Numbered from the stretch's first letter, positions 29,110 to 39,341 are shown. The stretch: DNA of 64,000 bases from Rhodospirillaceae bacterium (GCA_947476925.1 CANJSF010000005.1:62001-126000); one strand, 5' to 3'. Made by a program: numbers and translations. Notes: generated from the sequence alone by a model not told the origin.

Positions 29110-30528
29110 ATGAATACGGCATTCAAACTGATCGCGCTCATGACGGCGCTGATCCCAATCCTCGCGCTTGGTCAGGACTCCGACCTGCGTGCTCAGCTCT
29201 TGGCCATGCCCGTCACTCCCGATTTAGGCGGGCTGACAACGCGCCCGGTGGCCACGATGGATGCGTTTACGTTCGTGGCCGCCAATGCCACGCCCGAACA
29301 TAGAAAAGCGTTCTCGCGCGGCAATGCCGTGTTCATTGCCTTGTGGATGCCTACACCAGGCGGTAACCCTGCGTTTGAAGGCTTGGGGCCGCTGTTTAAT
29401 CGTAATTCGTGCTTCGACTGCCATTTGCAGAACGGTCGCGGCAAAGCCCCTGACGGGCCTAAGCAAACACTCGATAGCAGCTTGGTGCGCGTCTCGGTGC
29501 CGGGCTTTGACCCCAACGGCGGGCCCAACCCCGTGCCGGTGTACGGCGATCAAATTCGCAACCGTGCCATCGAAGGCGTGCCGCCGGAGGCCCAGCCGAC
29601 AATCAGTTGGACCGAAACCAAAGGCAAATACGCCGACGGCACGAAGTTCACGTTACGTGCGCCAACCATCAAGATCACCAATCCGGGTTATGGCCCCTAC
29701 CCTCGCGACGTGATGACATCATTTCGCGTATCCAACCCCGTGATCGGCTTGGGCCTGATTGATTCAGTACCCGAGAGCACGCTGGAAGCCCTGGCCGACC
29801 CGGACGACAAAGATGGCGACGGCATTTCAGGCCAAGCCAACCGTGTGTTTGATATGACCACCAAAACCAAACGCATCGGCCGCTTTGGGTGGAAATCCAA
29901 CATTGCGAGTTTGCGCCATCAAAACGCCAACGCGGCGCTCACCGACATGGGTGTCTCGACGCCAACATTGCCCATGGACCTTTGCCGTCCGACACAAGAT
30001 GCATGCGCAGCAGCGGCCCGCAAAGCCAAGCCGACAACCGGCAGCGAGATCACCCCTGAACAGTTTGAAGACGTCACCCTATATATGCAGTTGTTGGCTG
30101 TGCCGCGCCAACGCGGCAGCGAGTTACCGGACGTACAACGCGGCGAACGCGTCTTTCGCGACATGGGCTGTGCTGCGTGTCACATGCCGACGCTCATGAC
30201 ATCGCCCGATGCTGCATTACCAGAACTGCGTGACCAAACTTTTCATCCGTTCACCGACCTGCTGCTGCACGATATGGGCGAAGGCTTGGCCGATCATCGC
30301 CCGGATTGGCTGGCGAGCGGCAGCGAATGGCGCACGACACCCCTTTGGGGCATAGGCCTGACAGCGAAAGTGAGCGGTCACACTTATATGTTGCACGATG
30401 GCCGCGCGCGAGGAATCGCCGAGGCCATATTATGGCATGGTGGCGAAGCTGAAGCCGCTAAGGAAAAGTTCCGAACCGCGCCGAAAGCCACGCGCGAAGA
30501 TTTGCTGGCCTTTTTGAACTCGATCTAG
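29110..30528 (+). CDS. Di-heme oxidoreductase (DUF1111/DHOR family), exported
   Basis: 472 residues with a signal peptide (about 1-21). Two heme c sites are visible: CFDCH (101-105) and CAACH (354-358). This is the pattern of the DHOR family (often named thiol oxidoreductase), related to di-heme cytochrome c peroxidases. The early LWMPTPGGNPAFEGLGPLFN stretch and the late TTPLWGIGL and LHDGRARGIAEAILWHGGEA segments are typical. It works in the periplasm; its true substrate is not established for the family. It converges on the TPR protein gene, which may be unrelated. Family members often stand beside an imelysin iron-uptake protein, which I do not see here. Confidence 0.85.
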   Translation: MNTAFKLIALMTALIPILALGQDSDLRAQLLAMPVTPDLGGLTTRPVATMDAFTFVAANATPEHRKAFSRGNAVFIALWMPTPGGNPAFEGLGPLFNRNSCFDCHLQNGRGKAPDGPKQTLDSSLVRVSVPGFDPNGGPNPVPVYGDQIRNRAIEGVPPEAQPTISWTETKGKYADGTKFTLRAPTIKITNPGYGPYPRDVMTSFRVSNPVIGLGLIDSVPESTLEALADPDDKDGDGISGQANRVFDMTTKTKRIGRFGWKSNIASLRHQNANAALTDMGVSTPTLPMDLCRPTQDACAAAARKAKPTTGSEITPEQFEDVTLYMQLLAVPRQRGSELPDVQRGERVFRDMGCAACHMPTLMTSPDAALPELRDQTFHPFTDLLLHDMGEGLADHRPDWLASGSEWRTTPLWGIGLTAKVSGHTYMLHDGRARGIAEAILWHGGEAEAAKEKFRTAPKATREDLLAFLNSI

Positions 30529-30532
30529 AGTC

Positions 30533-31018
30533 TTAGGTTCCAGCTGAGCGCTTGGTCCACACAAAGTCGCCGTCTTTGAAACGCTCAATGGCGGCTTGCA
30601 AGACGTCGTGCGCTTCGCAGCCGGTTGGGCAAAGCACTTTGAGTTTGGCCAAGTTCGCTTCGGCCGACGGCTTGTCGTTCAATTTCAAGAACAGCTCGCC
30701 CTGATACTCGAGCGTGCCGAGGTAGTTGGGGTCAATCTCAAGCGCGCGGTTGTAGGCCACCATCGCATCGTCAAAGCGACCCAAGTTGCGCAACGTGTAG
30801 CCCAACTGATTGCTGACTTCGGGGTTTTGCGGCTCGAAGCGCAAAATTTCTTCCAACATATCAAGCGCGGTGCTGAAGTCGCCTTCGTCGATTTTGGCCA
30901 TCGCCTCTTTCATGTTGTGCGTCGGGAAGTCGACCCCGGCGATGGACCATGCCGTGTTGGCCGAGAGGCTAAGAGCCATAACGACTGAAAAACCAATGAG
31001 AGACTGACGAAAGCTCAT
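30533..31018 (-). CDS. Exported TPR-repeat protein
   Basis: 161 residues with a signal peptide (about 1-26). Two to three tetratricopeptide repeats follow; NPEVSNQLGYTLRNLGRFDDAMVAYNRALEIDPNYLG is one clear unit (split by its helix pairs). A CPTGCEAHD segment near the end has two Cys that could form a disulfide. It is probably a periplasmic protein-interaction factor; the partner is unknown. Confidence 0.75.
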   Translation of the reverse strand: MSFRQSLIGFSVVMALSLSANTAWSIAGVDFPTHNMKEAMAKIDEGDFSTALDMLEEILRFEPQNPEVSNQLGYTLRNLGRFDDAMVAYNRALEIDPNYLGTLEYQGELFLKLNDKPSAEANLAKLKVLCPTGCEAHDVLQAAIERFKDGDFVWTKRSAGT

Positions 31019-31187
31019 GAGATGATCTCGCGGTTAGTGGTGACGACGGGGCATCAATAGCCCAACTTATATGGCTTGTCTTGGGGTCAGAGAATTTTTG
31101 AGCCGCGCATCGCACCTGCTAAAAAAAATCTGCAGGTAAACGCGGCCACTGGTTGGACAAAAATGTGAGTTGTGGGGAAAACCGCCC

Positions 31188-33128
31188 CTACCTCGCCGCC
31201 AGAATGTCGTCGAGCCGGGCGGCGGTTTTGCCCTCGCGCACTAATCGCGGATAACGCAAGCCGCCGCGATAATCAAAACTAATGGTCGAAAAACGGTCGC
31301 CGTTGCGAACAATCATCTCGATGGGTTGGGGCATTTTCTGCGCGTCTTTGACCGCCTCTTTCAGGCGGTCGGCATCAAACGCTAAGCCATTCACGGCCAC
31401 CAGTTGCGCACCAATGGTCAGCCCTTTTTTATAGGCCAGGCCGTCCCACTGCACGGCACTGAGTTTGCCGTCGCGCGCCACCGTCATGCCCAGCGAATAG
31501 GTGAGGTCGGTGTTTTTGCGATTGGTCTCGACCGATTTGTAAAAATCCGTCGGCGTGTCGGTATAAACCAATTTATATCCGCCGCGTGTCACACCATCTA
31601 AGGGTGCCGGCTTGTCGGTGTCATTCAGCCTCGCGCGCAAGAACGCCGCCCAGTCGTAGCGCTGCACATCGTTCAGCGTGCTCACCACATCATCGAATGT
31701 GTAGGTCACGGAAACAGTGCTGCCGTCGTTGATGCCAAAAAACGCTTTGGCAAAATCATCCAGCGATTTTCTTCCACCCGACAATTCGCGGATCAGCGTA
31801 TCCACATCCAGCCACACCAATTGGCCTTCGGAATAATAATCTTCGCTGCGTTGCCAACTGCGCCAGGGTAATGGCCGACGCGACGCCGTGATGGGGTCGT
31901 TCGTCGTGTCTTGCAGCGGCTTCCAGGCGCGGCCCACGCGCACATCATAGGTCGCGGCCTGAATGGCGATCGAGTCCAGCGCTTGTTGTTTGGTAATGAG
32001 CCCCGAGCGCGCGGCCAGCACCACACCCCAATACTGCGTTTGCCCCTCGTAGACCCACAACAAGGAGTCGCGCATGGGCACGTTGAAGTTCGGCGTCCAC
32101 AAATCGGCGGGGCGGCGGAACTTGCCGTTCCACGAATGCGTATATTCGTGCGGCAATAAATCACGGCCATCGGCGTTCTTATCCCACTCGCTGAAGTACC
32201 CAGGCGCGGTGCCGTTTTCGCTCGACTGCAAATGCTCAAGCCCAATCCCGCCCATTTGGTCGGTGAGCGCCAACAAAAAATTGTAGCGTTCGTAATGCCG
32301 CGAGCCATACAGCTTCAGCGCCTGGTTCACCATCTCGCGATGCACGGCCAATTGCTCGGCCTTCACCGGCAACAACGTCGCGCGGTCGGCGACGATATTC
32401 AAACTCACGTTTCCCGGCCCAGGATTGTTGGGCGTGAGGTCGACCTTCACAAAATGCTGGCCGGCAAACAAAGGTGAATCCACCAACGTCTCAAGCGATG
32501 TGGTTTTGAAGGTTGTTTGCGCGCCGTTACTTGATGCGGTTTCCAGCGCCGTGCCGAACTTCCAACCCTCGGGCAGTGTCATACTGACCTCCACCGGGAT
32601 TTGGCGCGCGAAATACCCTGCCGGATACAGCACCAGCGAATTCCATTGCAGGTTCATCATGTCTTGCGTGATGACAACGCGGCCCTGTGCGGACTCAACG
32701 GCCGACAGAAATTGAAACTCCAGCTCAAGCGCGCTGACGCCCGCAGGCACGTCGACATGGAAGGCATACACGTCGACCACGTCGCGCGTCCAGGCGATGC
32801 GCTGCCCGCCAGCTTTAACAACCAGGCCCGCGAGCTTCTCGATTTGCCCGCGCGGCGCGTGATTGCCCGGCAGCCACTCAGGGTAAAGCAACGTCATGCG
32901 CCCCGGCCCCCGCACCGGGATCGTCTCACGCATATTAATAATTCGCCGGTCGAGGTCGGTGGCATTGACGTCGAGCTTGATGGTGCCTGGATAGGCGACA
33001 TCCTGCGGTGCAGGGATGGCAGGCGGCATTGGCAGCGACTGTGGGCCGGGCGTTTGAGCATCCACCACAACGGTCGGCAAACTCGCAGCCAAAATCAACG
33101 CAACACCTAAAACCAATCGACCCAACAT
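31188..33128 (-). CDS. Exported M61-family metallopeptidase with PDZ domain
   Basis: 646 residues from the ATG at 33128, which has GGGAGA 8 bases upstream; an in-frame TTG at 33146 is less likely. The signal peptide covers about 1-25. The zinc site is HEYTH (327-331) with Glu361 in WVYEGQTQYW as third ligand, and the family segment GGIGLEHLQSS lies at 293-303. A PDZ-like domain follows near the C-terminus (YSLGMTVARDGKL ... GLTIGAQLVAVNGL). M61 enzymes are glycyl aminopeptidase-like; this one should work in the periplasm. It is divergent from the M14 peptidase gene, which suggests joint peptide scavenging. Confidence 0.88.
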   Translation of the reverse strand: MLGRLVLGVALILAASLPTVVVDAQTPGPQSLPMPPAIPAPQDVAYPGTIKLDVNATDLDRRIINMRETIPVRGPGRMTLLYPEWLPGNHAPRGQIEKLAGLVVKAGGQRIAWTRDVVDVYAFHVDVPAGVSALELEFQFLSAVESAQGRVVITQDMMNLQWNSLVLYPAGYFARQIPVEVSMTLPEGWKFGTALETASSNGAQTTFKTTSLETLVDSPLFAGQHFVKVDLTPNNPGPGNVSLNIVADRATLLPVKAEQLAVHREMVNQALKLYGSRHYERYNFLLALTDQMGGIGLEHLQSSENGTAPGYFSEWDKNADGRDLLPHEYTHSWNGKFRRPADLWTPNFNVPMRDSLLWVYEGQTQYWGVVLAARSGLITKQQALDSIAIQAATYDVRVGRAWKPLQDTTNDPITASRRPLPWRSWQRSEDYYSEGQLVWLDVDTLIRELSGGRKSLDDFAKAFFGINDGSTVSVTYTFDDVVSTLNDVQRYDWAAFLRARLNDTDKPAPLDGVTRGGYKLVYTDTPTDFYKSVETNRKNTDLTYSLGMTVARDGKLSAVQWDGLAYKKGLTIGAQLVAVNGLAFDADRLKEAVKDAQKMPQPIEMIVRNGDRFSTISFDYRGGLRYPRLVREGKTAARLDDILAAR

Positions 33129-33289
33129 TCGTGTATCTCCCGACAACGAAACTCACTCAAACTATACCGCAAAAGATGCCATGCTGCGTAAAGTGAGTCG
33201 ATGGAGATGATGCTAGGCAATCTGTCACGCCACTCGCAAACCCCTCACCCTACCCTCTCCTGCATGCGGGACAGGGAGAAGGAGCACAC

Positions 33290-35089
33290 ATGATTCGAAA
33301 TTTATGCGTCGGATTATTTTTGGTCGCTGCGAGCACCGCCCACGCCGCTGATTTTTCGACGGCCAAGGCGCTGCCGTCTGATTTGCCGTGGCATGGCAAA
33401 AGCGAAAAATTGATGGTGCCGGCATCCGACCCGTGGGTAACGCCGTCGGAAAAAAGCAACATCACCACCTCGCCCACCTACCCTGAGACGCGCGCTTATT
33501 TGGAACGGTTGGCCGCGGCCTCGCCGCTGGTTCGCCTTGAGGCATTCGGCAAAACACCGCAAGGCCGCGAACTGATTGTTGCGATCATCAGCAAAGATGG
33601 CGCGACGCTGGACCCCGCCAAACCGGTACTGCTGCTGCAAGCGGGCATTCATTCCGGCGAGATCGACGGCAAGGATGCAGGCCTGATGTTGCTGCGCGAC
33701 ATCGCCTTCAAGGGCAAAGACAAACTGATCGACAAGGTGAATGTTTTATTTGTGCCGATCTTCAACATCGATGGCCACGAGCGCAGCAGTGCATTTAACC
33801 GCCCCAACCAACGCGGCCCTGAATTGCAAGGCTGGCGCACCACCGCGCAGAATCTGAACCTTAATCGCGACTACGCGAAAATTGATGCCCCCGAGATGCG
33901 CGCCATGATGGGCCTGTTGCAAAAGTATAAACCCGACTTTTACATGGACCTGCATGTCACCGACGGCATGGATTACCAATATGACATTACCTATGGCTTT
34001 CAGGGACGCGATGGGAGTTGGACAATCTCGCCCCATATCGCTGCGTGGATGCAGCGCGTGTATGTCCCCGACGCCGACAAAGCTTTAAGCGCGATGGGCC
34101 ATGTGCCCGGCCCGCTGATTACCGAGCGCGACCCGCGCAAGCCCAACGAGGGCATTACGAACGATGGCTTCTCGCCGCGCTATTCAAACTCGTACGGTGA
34201 TTTTGTGCATATGCCCTCGGTGTTGGTGGAAAACCATTCACTGAAAAATTATAAGCGCCGCGTGCTGGGCACTTATGTGTTGTTAGAGCAAACAATCAAA
34301 ACACTGGCTCGTGATGGTGTTGGCTTGCGCGCCGCCATTGCTGCCGACCGTGCCGCGCGGCCGGCCACGATCGCTGCGGGCTGGAAACTGACCGACAAAC
34401 CTAAAGGCACCATGGCATTCTTGAGTATCGCGCATGAGACCTGGCGCTCGCCCGCATCGGGCGTCGATGAAGTGCGCTGGCTGGGTAAACCCGGCGGCAC
34501 CATTTCAATGCCCTTGTTTGAGGCCGCGCCCACCATTCAGCTCAAACGCCCGCGCGCCTATTGGGTGCCCGCGACCAAGCCCGAGGTGATTGAACGGCTG
34601 CGCGCGCACGGGTTGGTGATGGAAACTATCACCACAGCGCGAAACGTGACAGCCGAGATGCTGCGCTTGCCCGATGCCAAGCCCGCCACCACGCCGTTTG
34701 AAGGCCGCTTTGGCGCGACGGCTGGAACACCAAAGCCCGAACAGCGTACGGTGACATTCCCCGCAGGCAGTGTTCGCGTCAGCACTGATCAGCCGTTGGG
34801 TGAACTGGCGGTCGCGTTGCTGGAGCCCGAAAGCGAAGACTCGTTTTTCGCTTGGGGCTTCTTTCACGAAATTTTACAGCGCACGGAATACGCCGAGGGT
34901 TACGTGATGGCCCCCATGGCCGAGCGGATGATGGCCGAGGACCCCAAACTGAAAGCCGCGTTTGAAGCCAAGCTGGCCGCCGAACCCGACTTTGCGAAGG
35001 ACGCGGGTGCACGGCTATCGTGGTTTTACGCCCGCACACCGTATTATGACGATGCGTACATGCTTTATCCGGTGGGAATTGAGCGGTGA
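33290..35089 (+). CDS. Exported M14-family zinc carboxypeptidase-like protein
   Basis: 599 residues with a signal peptide ending STAHA (about 1-19) and GGAG before the ATG. The zinc ligands His121 and Glu124 are in AGIHSGEIDG, and the third is His222 in YMDLHVTDG. The NRDYAK segment (193-198) carries the substrate-binding Arg region. The C-terminal ~250 residues extend beyond the catalytic domain and are of unknown role. It should trim peptides in the periplasm. It is divergent from the M61 gene across a 161-base spacer. Confidence 0.85.
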   Translation: MIRNLCVGLFLVAASTAHAADFSTAKALPSDLPWHGKSEKLMVPASDPWVTPSEKSNITTSPTYPETRAYLERLAAASPLVRLEAFGKTPQGRELIVAIISKDGATLDPAKPVLLLQAGIHSGEIDGKDAGLMLLRDIAFKGKDKLIDKVNVLFVPIFNIDGHERSSAFNRPNQRGPELQGWRTTAQNLNLNRDYAKIDAPEMRAMMGLLQKYKPDFYMDLHVTDGMDYQYDITYGFQGRDGSWTISPHIAAWMQRVYVPDADKALSAMGHVPGPLITERDPRKPNEGITNDGFSPRYSNSYGDFVHMPSVLVENHSLKNYKRRVLGTYVLLEQTIKTLARDGVGLRAAIAADRAARPATIAAGWKLTDKPKGTMAFLSIAHETWRSPASGVDEVRWLGKPGGTISMPLFEAAPTIQLKRPRAYWVPATKPEVIERLRAHGLVMETITTARNVTAEMLRLPDAKPATTPFEGRFGATAGTPKPEQRTVTFPAGSVRVSTDQPLGELAVALLEPESEDSFFAWGFFHEILQRTEYAEGYVMAPMAERMMAEDPKLKAAFEAKLAAEPDFAKDAGARLSWFYARTPYYDDAYMLYPVGIER

Positions 35090-35104
35090 GCTCGGATTTA
35101 AGTT

Positions 35105-35917
35105 TTACTGTTGCGCCTGGTTGGCCATAGCCTCACGCAGTTCTTCCAGCGGAGCAACACTGACAACCACGCTGCCGACACGCGGGCGGTCGATGTCGAC
35201 AATCACGGTCACCACCAGGGAGAGCAACAGCAGCAGCAATGACGACATCGCCAAATGCCGTCGTCGGGTATCTGCCAGTGCATACCCCAGAAGGGACGCA
35301 CAGATCAGCGCATAGAGCAAAACCATGCCAAGCACCGAGGCAGGGATGTGTGATGTAAATGCCGCTCGCCTGGATGTTGCCAAGTCGAACGCGTCATTCA
35401 CAGACGACACAAGTAAACTGGTGAGAGGGTTTTGCTCGTGGGTTTCGATCCCTCGCGACATGACCTGCCATAACTTGTCTTGCATGGCGATGGTATGGCG
35501 GCGCGCAGCCTGTTCTTTCGCCGGATCGCCAGCCGCAGCAAAATATTCCAACCGCACGTCAAGATATTGCCGCACCGCTTGCGCCATCTCTTCCCGGCCT
35601 GGGCTTGCGATCAGTCGCGAACGCAACTCCACGGTTCCAATGGCATTGGCTTCGTCCAAAACAAGTGTGCGACGCAAATCGTAGCGCTCTAGCGCCATAG
35701 AAAAACTAAAGCCAAGAATCAAAGCTAATAACCCAAGTGCTGCGCCGAAGATCGGAAAACTCGACTCGGGCTTTGTTGCGTCGGCTGATTCGAGCTTTTT
35801 GAGATGTCGTAAGTGAATCCGGTATCCCAGCTCGGTCGCGGCAAACAAACCCGCCGACACGATTGCCGCCAAAAGCAATAGCGAGGTTCCATCAAGAAAT
35901 TTTTCGAATGCTTGCAT
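35105..35917 (-). CDS. Membrane protein of the DUF4239 (bestrophin-like) type
   Basis: 270 residues from the ATG at 35917; a TTG at 35947 is an alternative. Two membrane helices lie in the N-terminal third (LLLLAAIVSAGLFAATELGY and FGAALGLLALILGFSFSM). A soluble helical region follows with ALERYDLRRTLVLDEANAIGTVELRSRL, and then two more helices near the C-terminus. That arrangement and the E-A-N-A-I-G-T motif match the DUF4239/bestrophin-like family. The function is unknown. It follows the glycosyltransferase gene after 33 bases and may share its transcript. Confidence 0.7.
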   Translation of the reverse strand: MQAFEKFLDGTSLLLLAAIVSAGLFAATELGYRIHLRHLKKLESADATKPESSFPIFGAALGLLALILGFSFSMALERYDLRRTLVLDEANAIGTVELRSRLIASPGREEMAQAVRQYLDVRLEYFAAAGDPAKEQAARRHTIAMQDKLWQVMSRGIETHEQNPLTSLLVSSVNDAFDLATSRRAAFTSHIPASVLGMVLLYALICASLLGYALADTRRRHLAMSSLLLLLLSLVVTVIVDIDRPRVGSVVVSVAPLEELREAMANQAQQ

Positions 35918-35950
35918 GGCCTTGAACCGACTGGGGTGATTCTTCAATCA

Positions 35951-36697
35951 TCATAACAGGTCGTTTTGAACTTGGGGCTTCGTATAGCGCCGCATCAGCC
36001 ACAATACGCCGACTAAATCCACAACGCCCAGAAGGCCGCGCGACAAAATGCCGTAATGCGATCGCCCATACGTGCGTGCACGATGCGAGACCGGAATGGA
36101 CACCACCGCCCCGCCGGCGCGCAACACCAACGCCGGCATAAAGCGATGCAATGCATCGAAGCGCGGCAAGGCCATGAACAAGTCACGTCGAAACAATTTC
36201 AAACCGCAGCCCGAATCTGGAGTGGCATCACCCAGCACGAACGCGCGCACGGTATTGGCAACCCGCGAGGCCAACACCTTGGCCGGGCTGTTATGGCGCA
36301 CGGTGCGATGCCCAATGAACAAAATATCCTTTGATGCAGCATCGCGCGCATCGCGAGCTGCGATCAGCAGCGCCGCATCGGCAGGGTCGTTCTGGCCATC
36401 GCCATCCATCGTTACTATCCACTCCGCGCGGGCTGCCAACACACCCGAGATAATGGCTTGGCTCTGGCCGCAGGTTTTGGCGTGACGCACAATGCGCAGG
36501 TTTTGTATTTTCTTTTGGGCAATCGTCAGTTCGTCGGCGGTGCGGTCGCGAGAGGCATCGTCGACGACAACGATTTCAAATGGCCCGAAGGAAGCAAATG
36601 CGCGTTCGATCTCCGCCAGCAACCCTGCCACATGGCCGGCCTCGTTTTGCATGGGCAAGACAATAGAAAACGCTAGGCTGGGTTGGGCTTCAGGCAT
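35951..36697 (-). CDS. Glycosyltransferase family 2 (dolichyl/polyprenyl-phosphate sugar transferase-like)
   Basis: 248 residues. The GT-A fold shows FSIVLPMQNEA at the start, VVVDDASRDRT (44-53) for the nucleotide, and the metal motif DGDGQNDP (98-105). It ends in HRARTYGRSHYG, a signature of DPM1/ArnC-type enzymes, and a short hydrophobic tail. It should transfer a sugar from a nucleotide donor to a lipid phosphate at the inner membrane. No sugar-modifying partner is next to it. It is divergent from the heme A synthase gene. Confidence 0.88.
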   Translation of the reverse strand: MPEAQPSLAFSIVLPMQNEAGHVAGLLAEIERAFASFGPFEIVVVDDASRDRTADELTIAQKKIQNLRIVRHAKTCGQSQAIISGVLAARAEWIVTMDGDGQNDPADAALLIAARDARDAASKDILFIGHRTVRHNSPAKVLASRVANTVRAFVLGDATPDSGCGLKLFRRDLFMALPRFDALHRFMPALVLRAGGAVVSIPVSHRARTYGRSHYGILSRGLLGVVDLVGVLWLMRRYTKPQVQNDLL

Positions 36698-36804
36698 AGG
36701 CCCTCATACACGGCTGTTTGGGCCAAGAGAAGCCATGTTGCGCCTAGGTTTGTTGGCTGCGCGGTTGCTTGTCCCAACGCCGCGTTTGGCTTAAACCTTG
36801 GCCT

Positions 36805-37890
36805 ATGACGACCTTGGAATTTCAAAACCAACGACGCGCCATCGGCTGGTGGCTGGTCATCTGCGCGGCCATGGTGTTTATCATGGTCGTGCTGGGTGGG
36901 GCGACACGGCTGACCGAGTCTGGGCTGTCGATGGTACACTGGAAGCCGCTGCACATTTTGCCGCCGCTGACCGATACCGAGTGGGCTGAAGAATTTGCGG
37001 CCTATCAGCAGTTCCCCGAATTCCAGAAAAAAAATACCTGGATGGCCGTGGACGATTTCAAAGAAATCTTTTGGCTGGAGTATTCGCATCGGCTGTGGGG
37101 CCGGACGATCGGCTTTGTGTTTTTTGTGCCGTTCATGGTGTTTTGGCTGCGCGGCTGGATTGATCGGCCTTTAGCATGGAAATGCGCCGGGCTTTTTACA
37201 TTGGGCGGTCTGCAAGGCCTGCTCGGCTGGTACATGGTGGCCAGCGGCTTGGTCGACCGACCCGACGTGAGCCAATATCGCCTCGCTGCACATTTGGTGA
37301 CGGCGTTCGTGTGTTATGGGCTGATCATTTGGGTTGCGCTCGATCAGTTTCGTTTAGCACGTGGGCGAGATTCGAGTACTGACTTCAACGCCGGCTTGGG
37401 CGGCTGGTCCGTCAGCATCACACTGTTCGCGCTGCTGGTGGTCGTCGCCGGGGCATTTGTTGCAGGGCTCGACGCGGGCCAGGGCTACAACACGTTCCCG
37501 CTGATGGACGGCCAAATCATCCCCGAGGGATTGTATGCTCAATCGCCGTGGTGGCTGAACTGGTTCGAGAACCACATGACCGTGCAATTCAATCATCGTG
37601 TGCTGGCCATGGTGCTTGTCGGGCTGATCATCGCCATGTGGATCAAGGCGCGGGCTTTGGCCTTGTCGACCTCAGCCCGAAAAGTGCTCAATGACTTGCT
37701 CGGCATGGTGTTCGTGCAAGCCACCCTTGGCATTTTGACACTTATATATGTGGTGCCCATTCCGCTGGCCTTAGCCCATCAAACCGGCGCGCAAATTGTG
37801 TTCACACTCGCCGTCGTTTTCACGCATCATGTCTGGGTGCCGCAGGTTGCGCGCACGACCAGCGATCTCCATATGAAGCCAGCAGAGTAG
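36805..37890 (+). CDS. ctaA: Heme A synthase (Cox15/CtaA)
   Basis: 361 residues from the ATG at 36805 (an earlier start would add a non-conserved stretch). It oxidises heme O to heme A for aa3-type cytochrome oxidase, inside the inner membrane. Eight membrane helices are suggested. Conserved histidines are in SMVHWKPLH, EYSHRLWGR, FNHRVLAM and LAHQTGAQ. The proteobacterial/mitochondrial Cox15 type has the GGATRLTESGLSM motif seen at the first helix. The tldD gene follows after 17 bases. Confidence 0.92.
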   Translation: MTTLEFQNQRRAIGWWLVICAAMVFIMVVLGGATRLTESGLSMVHWKPLHILPPLTDTEWAEEFAAYQQFPEFQKKNTWMAVDDFKEIFWLEYSHRLWGRTIGFVFFVPFMVFWLRGWIDRPLAWKCAGLFTLGGLQGLLGWYMVASGLVDRPDVSQYRLAAHLVTAFVCYGLIIWVALDQFRLARGRDSSTDFNAGLGGWSVSITLFALLVVVAGAFVAGLDAGQGYNTFPLMDGQIIPEGLYAQSPWWLNWFENHMTVQFNHRVLAMVLVGLIIAMWIKARALALSTSARKVLNDLLGMVFVQATLGILTLIYVVPIPLALAHQTGAQIVFTLAVVFTHHVWVPQVARTTSDLHMKPAE

Positions 37891-37907
37891 TTAGGATTTC
37901 AGTTTCC

Positions 37908-39341
37908 ATGGCCGACAGCAAAATCATCAACGATCTGTTTTACAACAAGGCAGGCCTGGATAAAAAGAAGGTTGCGAACATCGTCAGCGACGCGCTGAAA
38001 GGCTGCGATGATGGCGAAATGTTTTTGGAGTACGCGCAGTCTGAAAGCGTGCTGTTCGACGATGGCCGGGTAAAGAACGCTAACTTCGACACCTCGCAAG
38101 GCTTCGGCTTACGCGCCGTGGCGGGTGAAACCACAGGCTTTGCCCATTCCACCACGCTTGATGAAGCCGCCATGAAGCGCGCGGCCAGCACGGTGAAAGC
38201 GGTGCGCTCGGGCAAAGGCACGACGCTGGCCGATGCACCACGCGGCACGAACCAACAGCTATATACCGATGCCAATCCGCTGCCCGCTATTCCATTCGAG
38301 AAAAAGGTGGAAACGCTGGCCGCCATTGATGCGTATGCGCGAAAAAAAGACCCGCGCGTAAAGCAAGTGACAGTCTCTATCGGCGGGTCATGGCAAGCTG
38401 TGCACATTGTGCGCGGCGATGGATCGACGGCGTCGGACATTCGCCCGTTGGTGCGCTTGAACGTGAACATCGTTGTGGGCAACGGCACGCGTATGGAAAG
38501 CGGCAGCTATGGCAGCGGCGGACGCGTCACGTACGGCGAATTTTTAAAGCCGCAGAGCTGGCAAGCCGCCGTTGACGAAGCGCTGCGTCAAGCGCTGGTC
38601 AATCTCGACTCCATCGATGCGCCCGGCGGCGAAATGACCGTGGTGCTCGGCCCCGGCTGGCCCGGCGTGTTACTTCACGAAGCGGTGGGCCACGGGCTTG
38701 AAGGTGATTTCAATCGCAAAAAGACCTCGGCATTCTCCGACATGATTGGCAAGCGCGTCGCAGCCAAGGGTGTGACGGTGGTTGACGATGGGACGTTCCA
38801 AGATCGCCGCGGATCGCTGACCATCGACGATGAAGGCACGCCCACCGGCCGCACAGTGCTGATCGAAGACGGCATTTTGCGCGGCTACCTGCAAGACCGC
38901 ATGAACGCGCGCCTCATGAAAATGAAACCCACAGGCAATGGTCGGCGGCAAAGCCACGCGCACCATCCCATGCCGCGCATGACCAACACGTTCATGCTGG
39001 CCGGTGATAAAACCAAAGACGAGATTATCGCCTCGGTGGACAAGGGCATTTATGCCGTCAACTTCGGCGGCGGCCAGGTCGATATCACGTCGGGCAAATT
39101 CACTTTCACTGCCACTGAAGCCTACATGATCGAGAAAGGCAAAGTCGGCCCCGCCGTCAAAGGCGCAACGCTGATTGGCAGCGGCCCCGAAGTGATGAAG
39201 CGCATCAGCATGATCGGCAACGACATGCAGCTCGACCCCGGCATCGGCACCTGCGGCAAAGAAGGCCAAGGGGTGCCCGTAGGCGTCGGTCAGCCATCTT
39301 TGCGCATCGAAAACCTAACGGTCGGCGGCACGCGGGTTTAG
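37908..39341 (+). CDS. tldD: TldD metalloprotease
   Basis: 477 residues. The zinc motif HEAVGH starts at residue 257 and reads HExxxH, followed by GLEGDFNRK. The N-terminal domain with GFGLRAVAGETTGFAHS and the final PVGVGQPSLRIENLTVGGTRV are typical of TldD. With its partner TldE/PmbA (not in the window) it degrades unfolded peptides and matures some microcins. It is probably co-transcribed with ctaA. Its stop overlaps the convergent CpcT-like gene by 4 bases. Confidence 0.93.
   Translation: MADSKIINDLFYNKAGLDKKKVANIVSDALKGCDDGEMFLEYAQSESVLFDDGRVKNANFDTSQGFGLRAVAGETTGFAHSTTLDEAAMKRAASTVKAVRSGKGTTLADAPRGTNQQLYTDANPLPAIPFEKKVETLAAIDAYARKKDPRVKQVTVSIGGSWQAVHIVRGDGSTASDIRPLVRLNVNIVVGNGTRMESGSYGSGGRVTYGEFLKPQSWQAAVDEALRQALVNLDSIDAPGGEMTVVLGPGWPGVLLHEAVGHGLEGDFNRKKTSAFSDMIGKRVAAKGVTVVDDGTFQDRRGSLTIDDEGTPTGRTVLIEDGILRGYLQDRMNARLMKMKPTGNGRRQSHAHHPMPRMTNTFMLAGDKTKDEIIASVDKGIYAVNFGGGQVDITSGKFTFTATEAYMIEKGKVGPAVKGATLIGSGPEVMKRISMIGNDMQLDPGIGTCGKEGQGVPVGVGQPSLRIENLTVGGTRV

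Noticed and set aside
31120-31145. ACCTGC/GCAGGT inverted repeat around an A-run before the M61/TPR genes
   Set aside because: The stem is only six pairs with a long loop and no T-run after it, so a terminator cannot be claimed.
33243-33284. Pyrimidine/purine-rich inverted stretch (CCCTCACCC ... GGGAGAAGG) resembling a REP element
   Set aside because: Only one imperfect copy is seen, and its right arm serves as the ribosome site region of the M14 gene.
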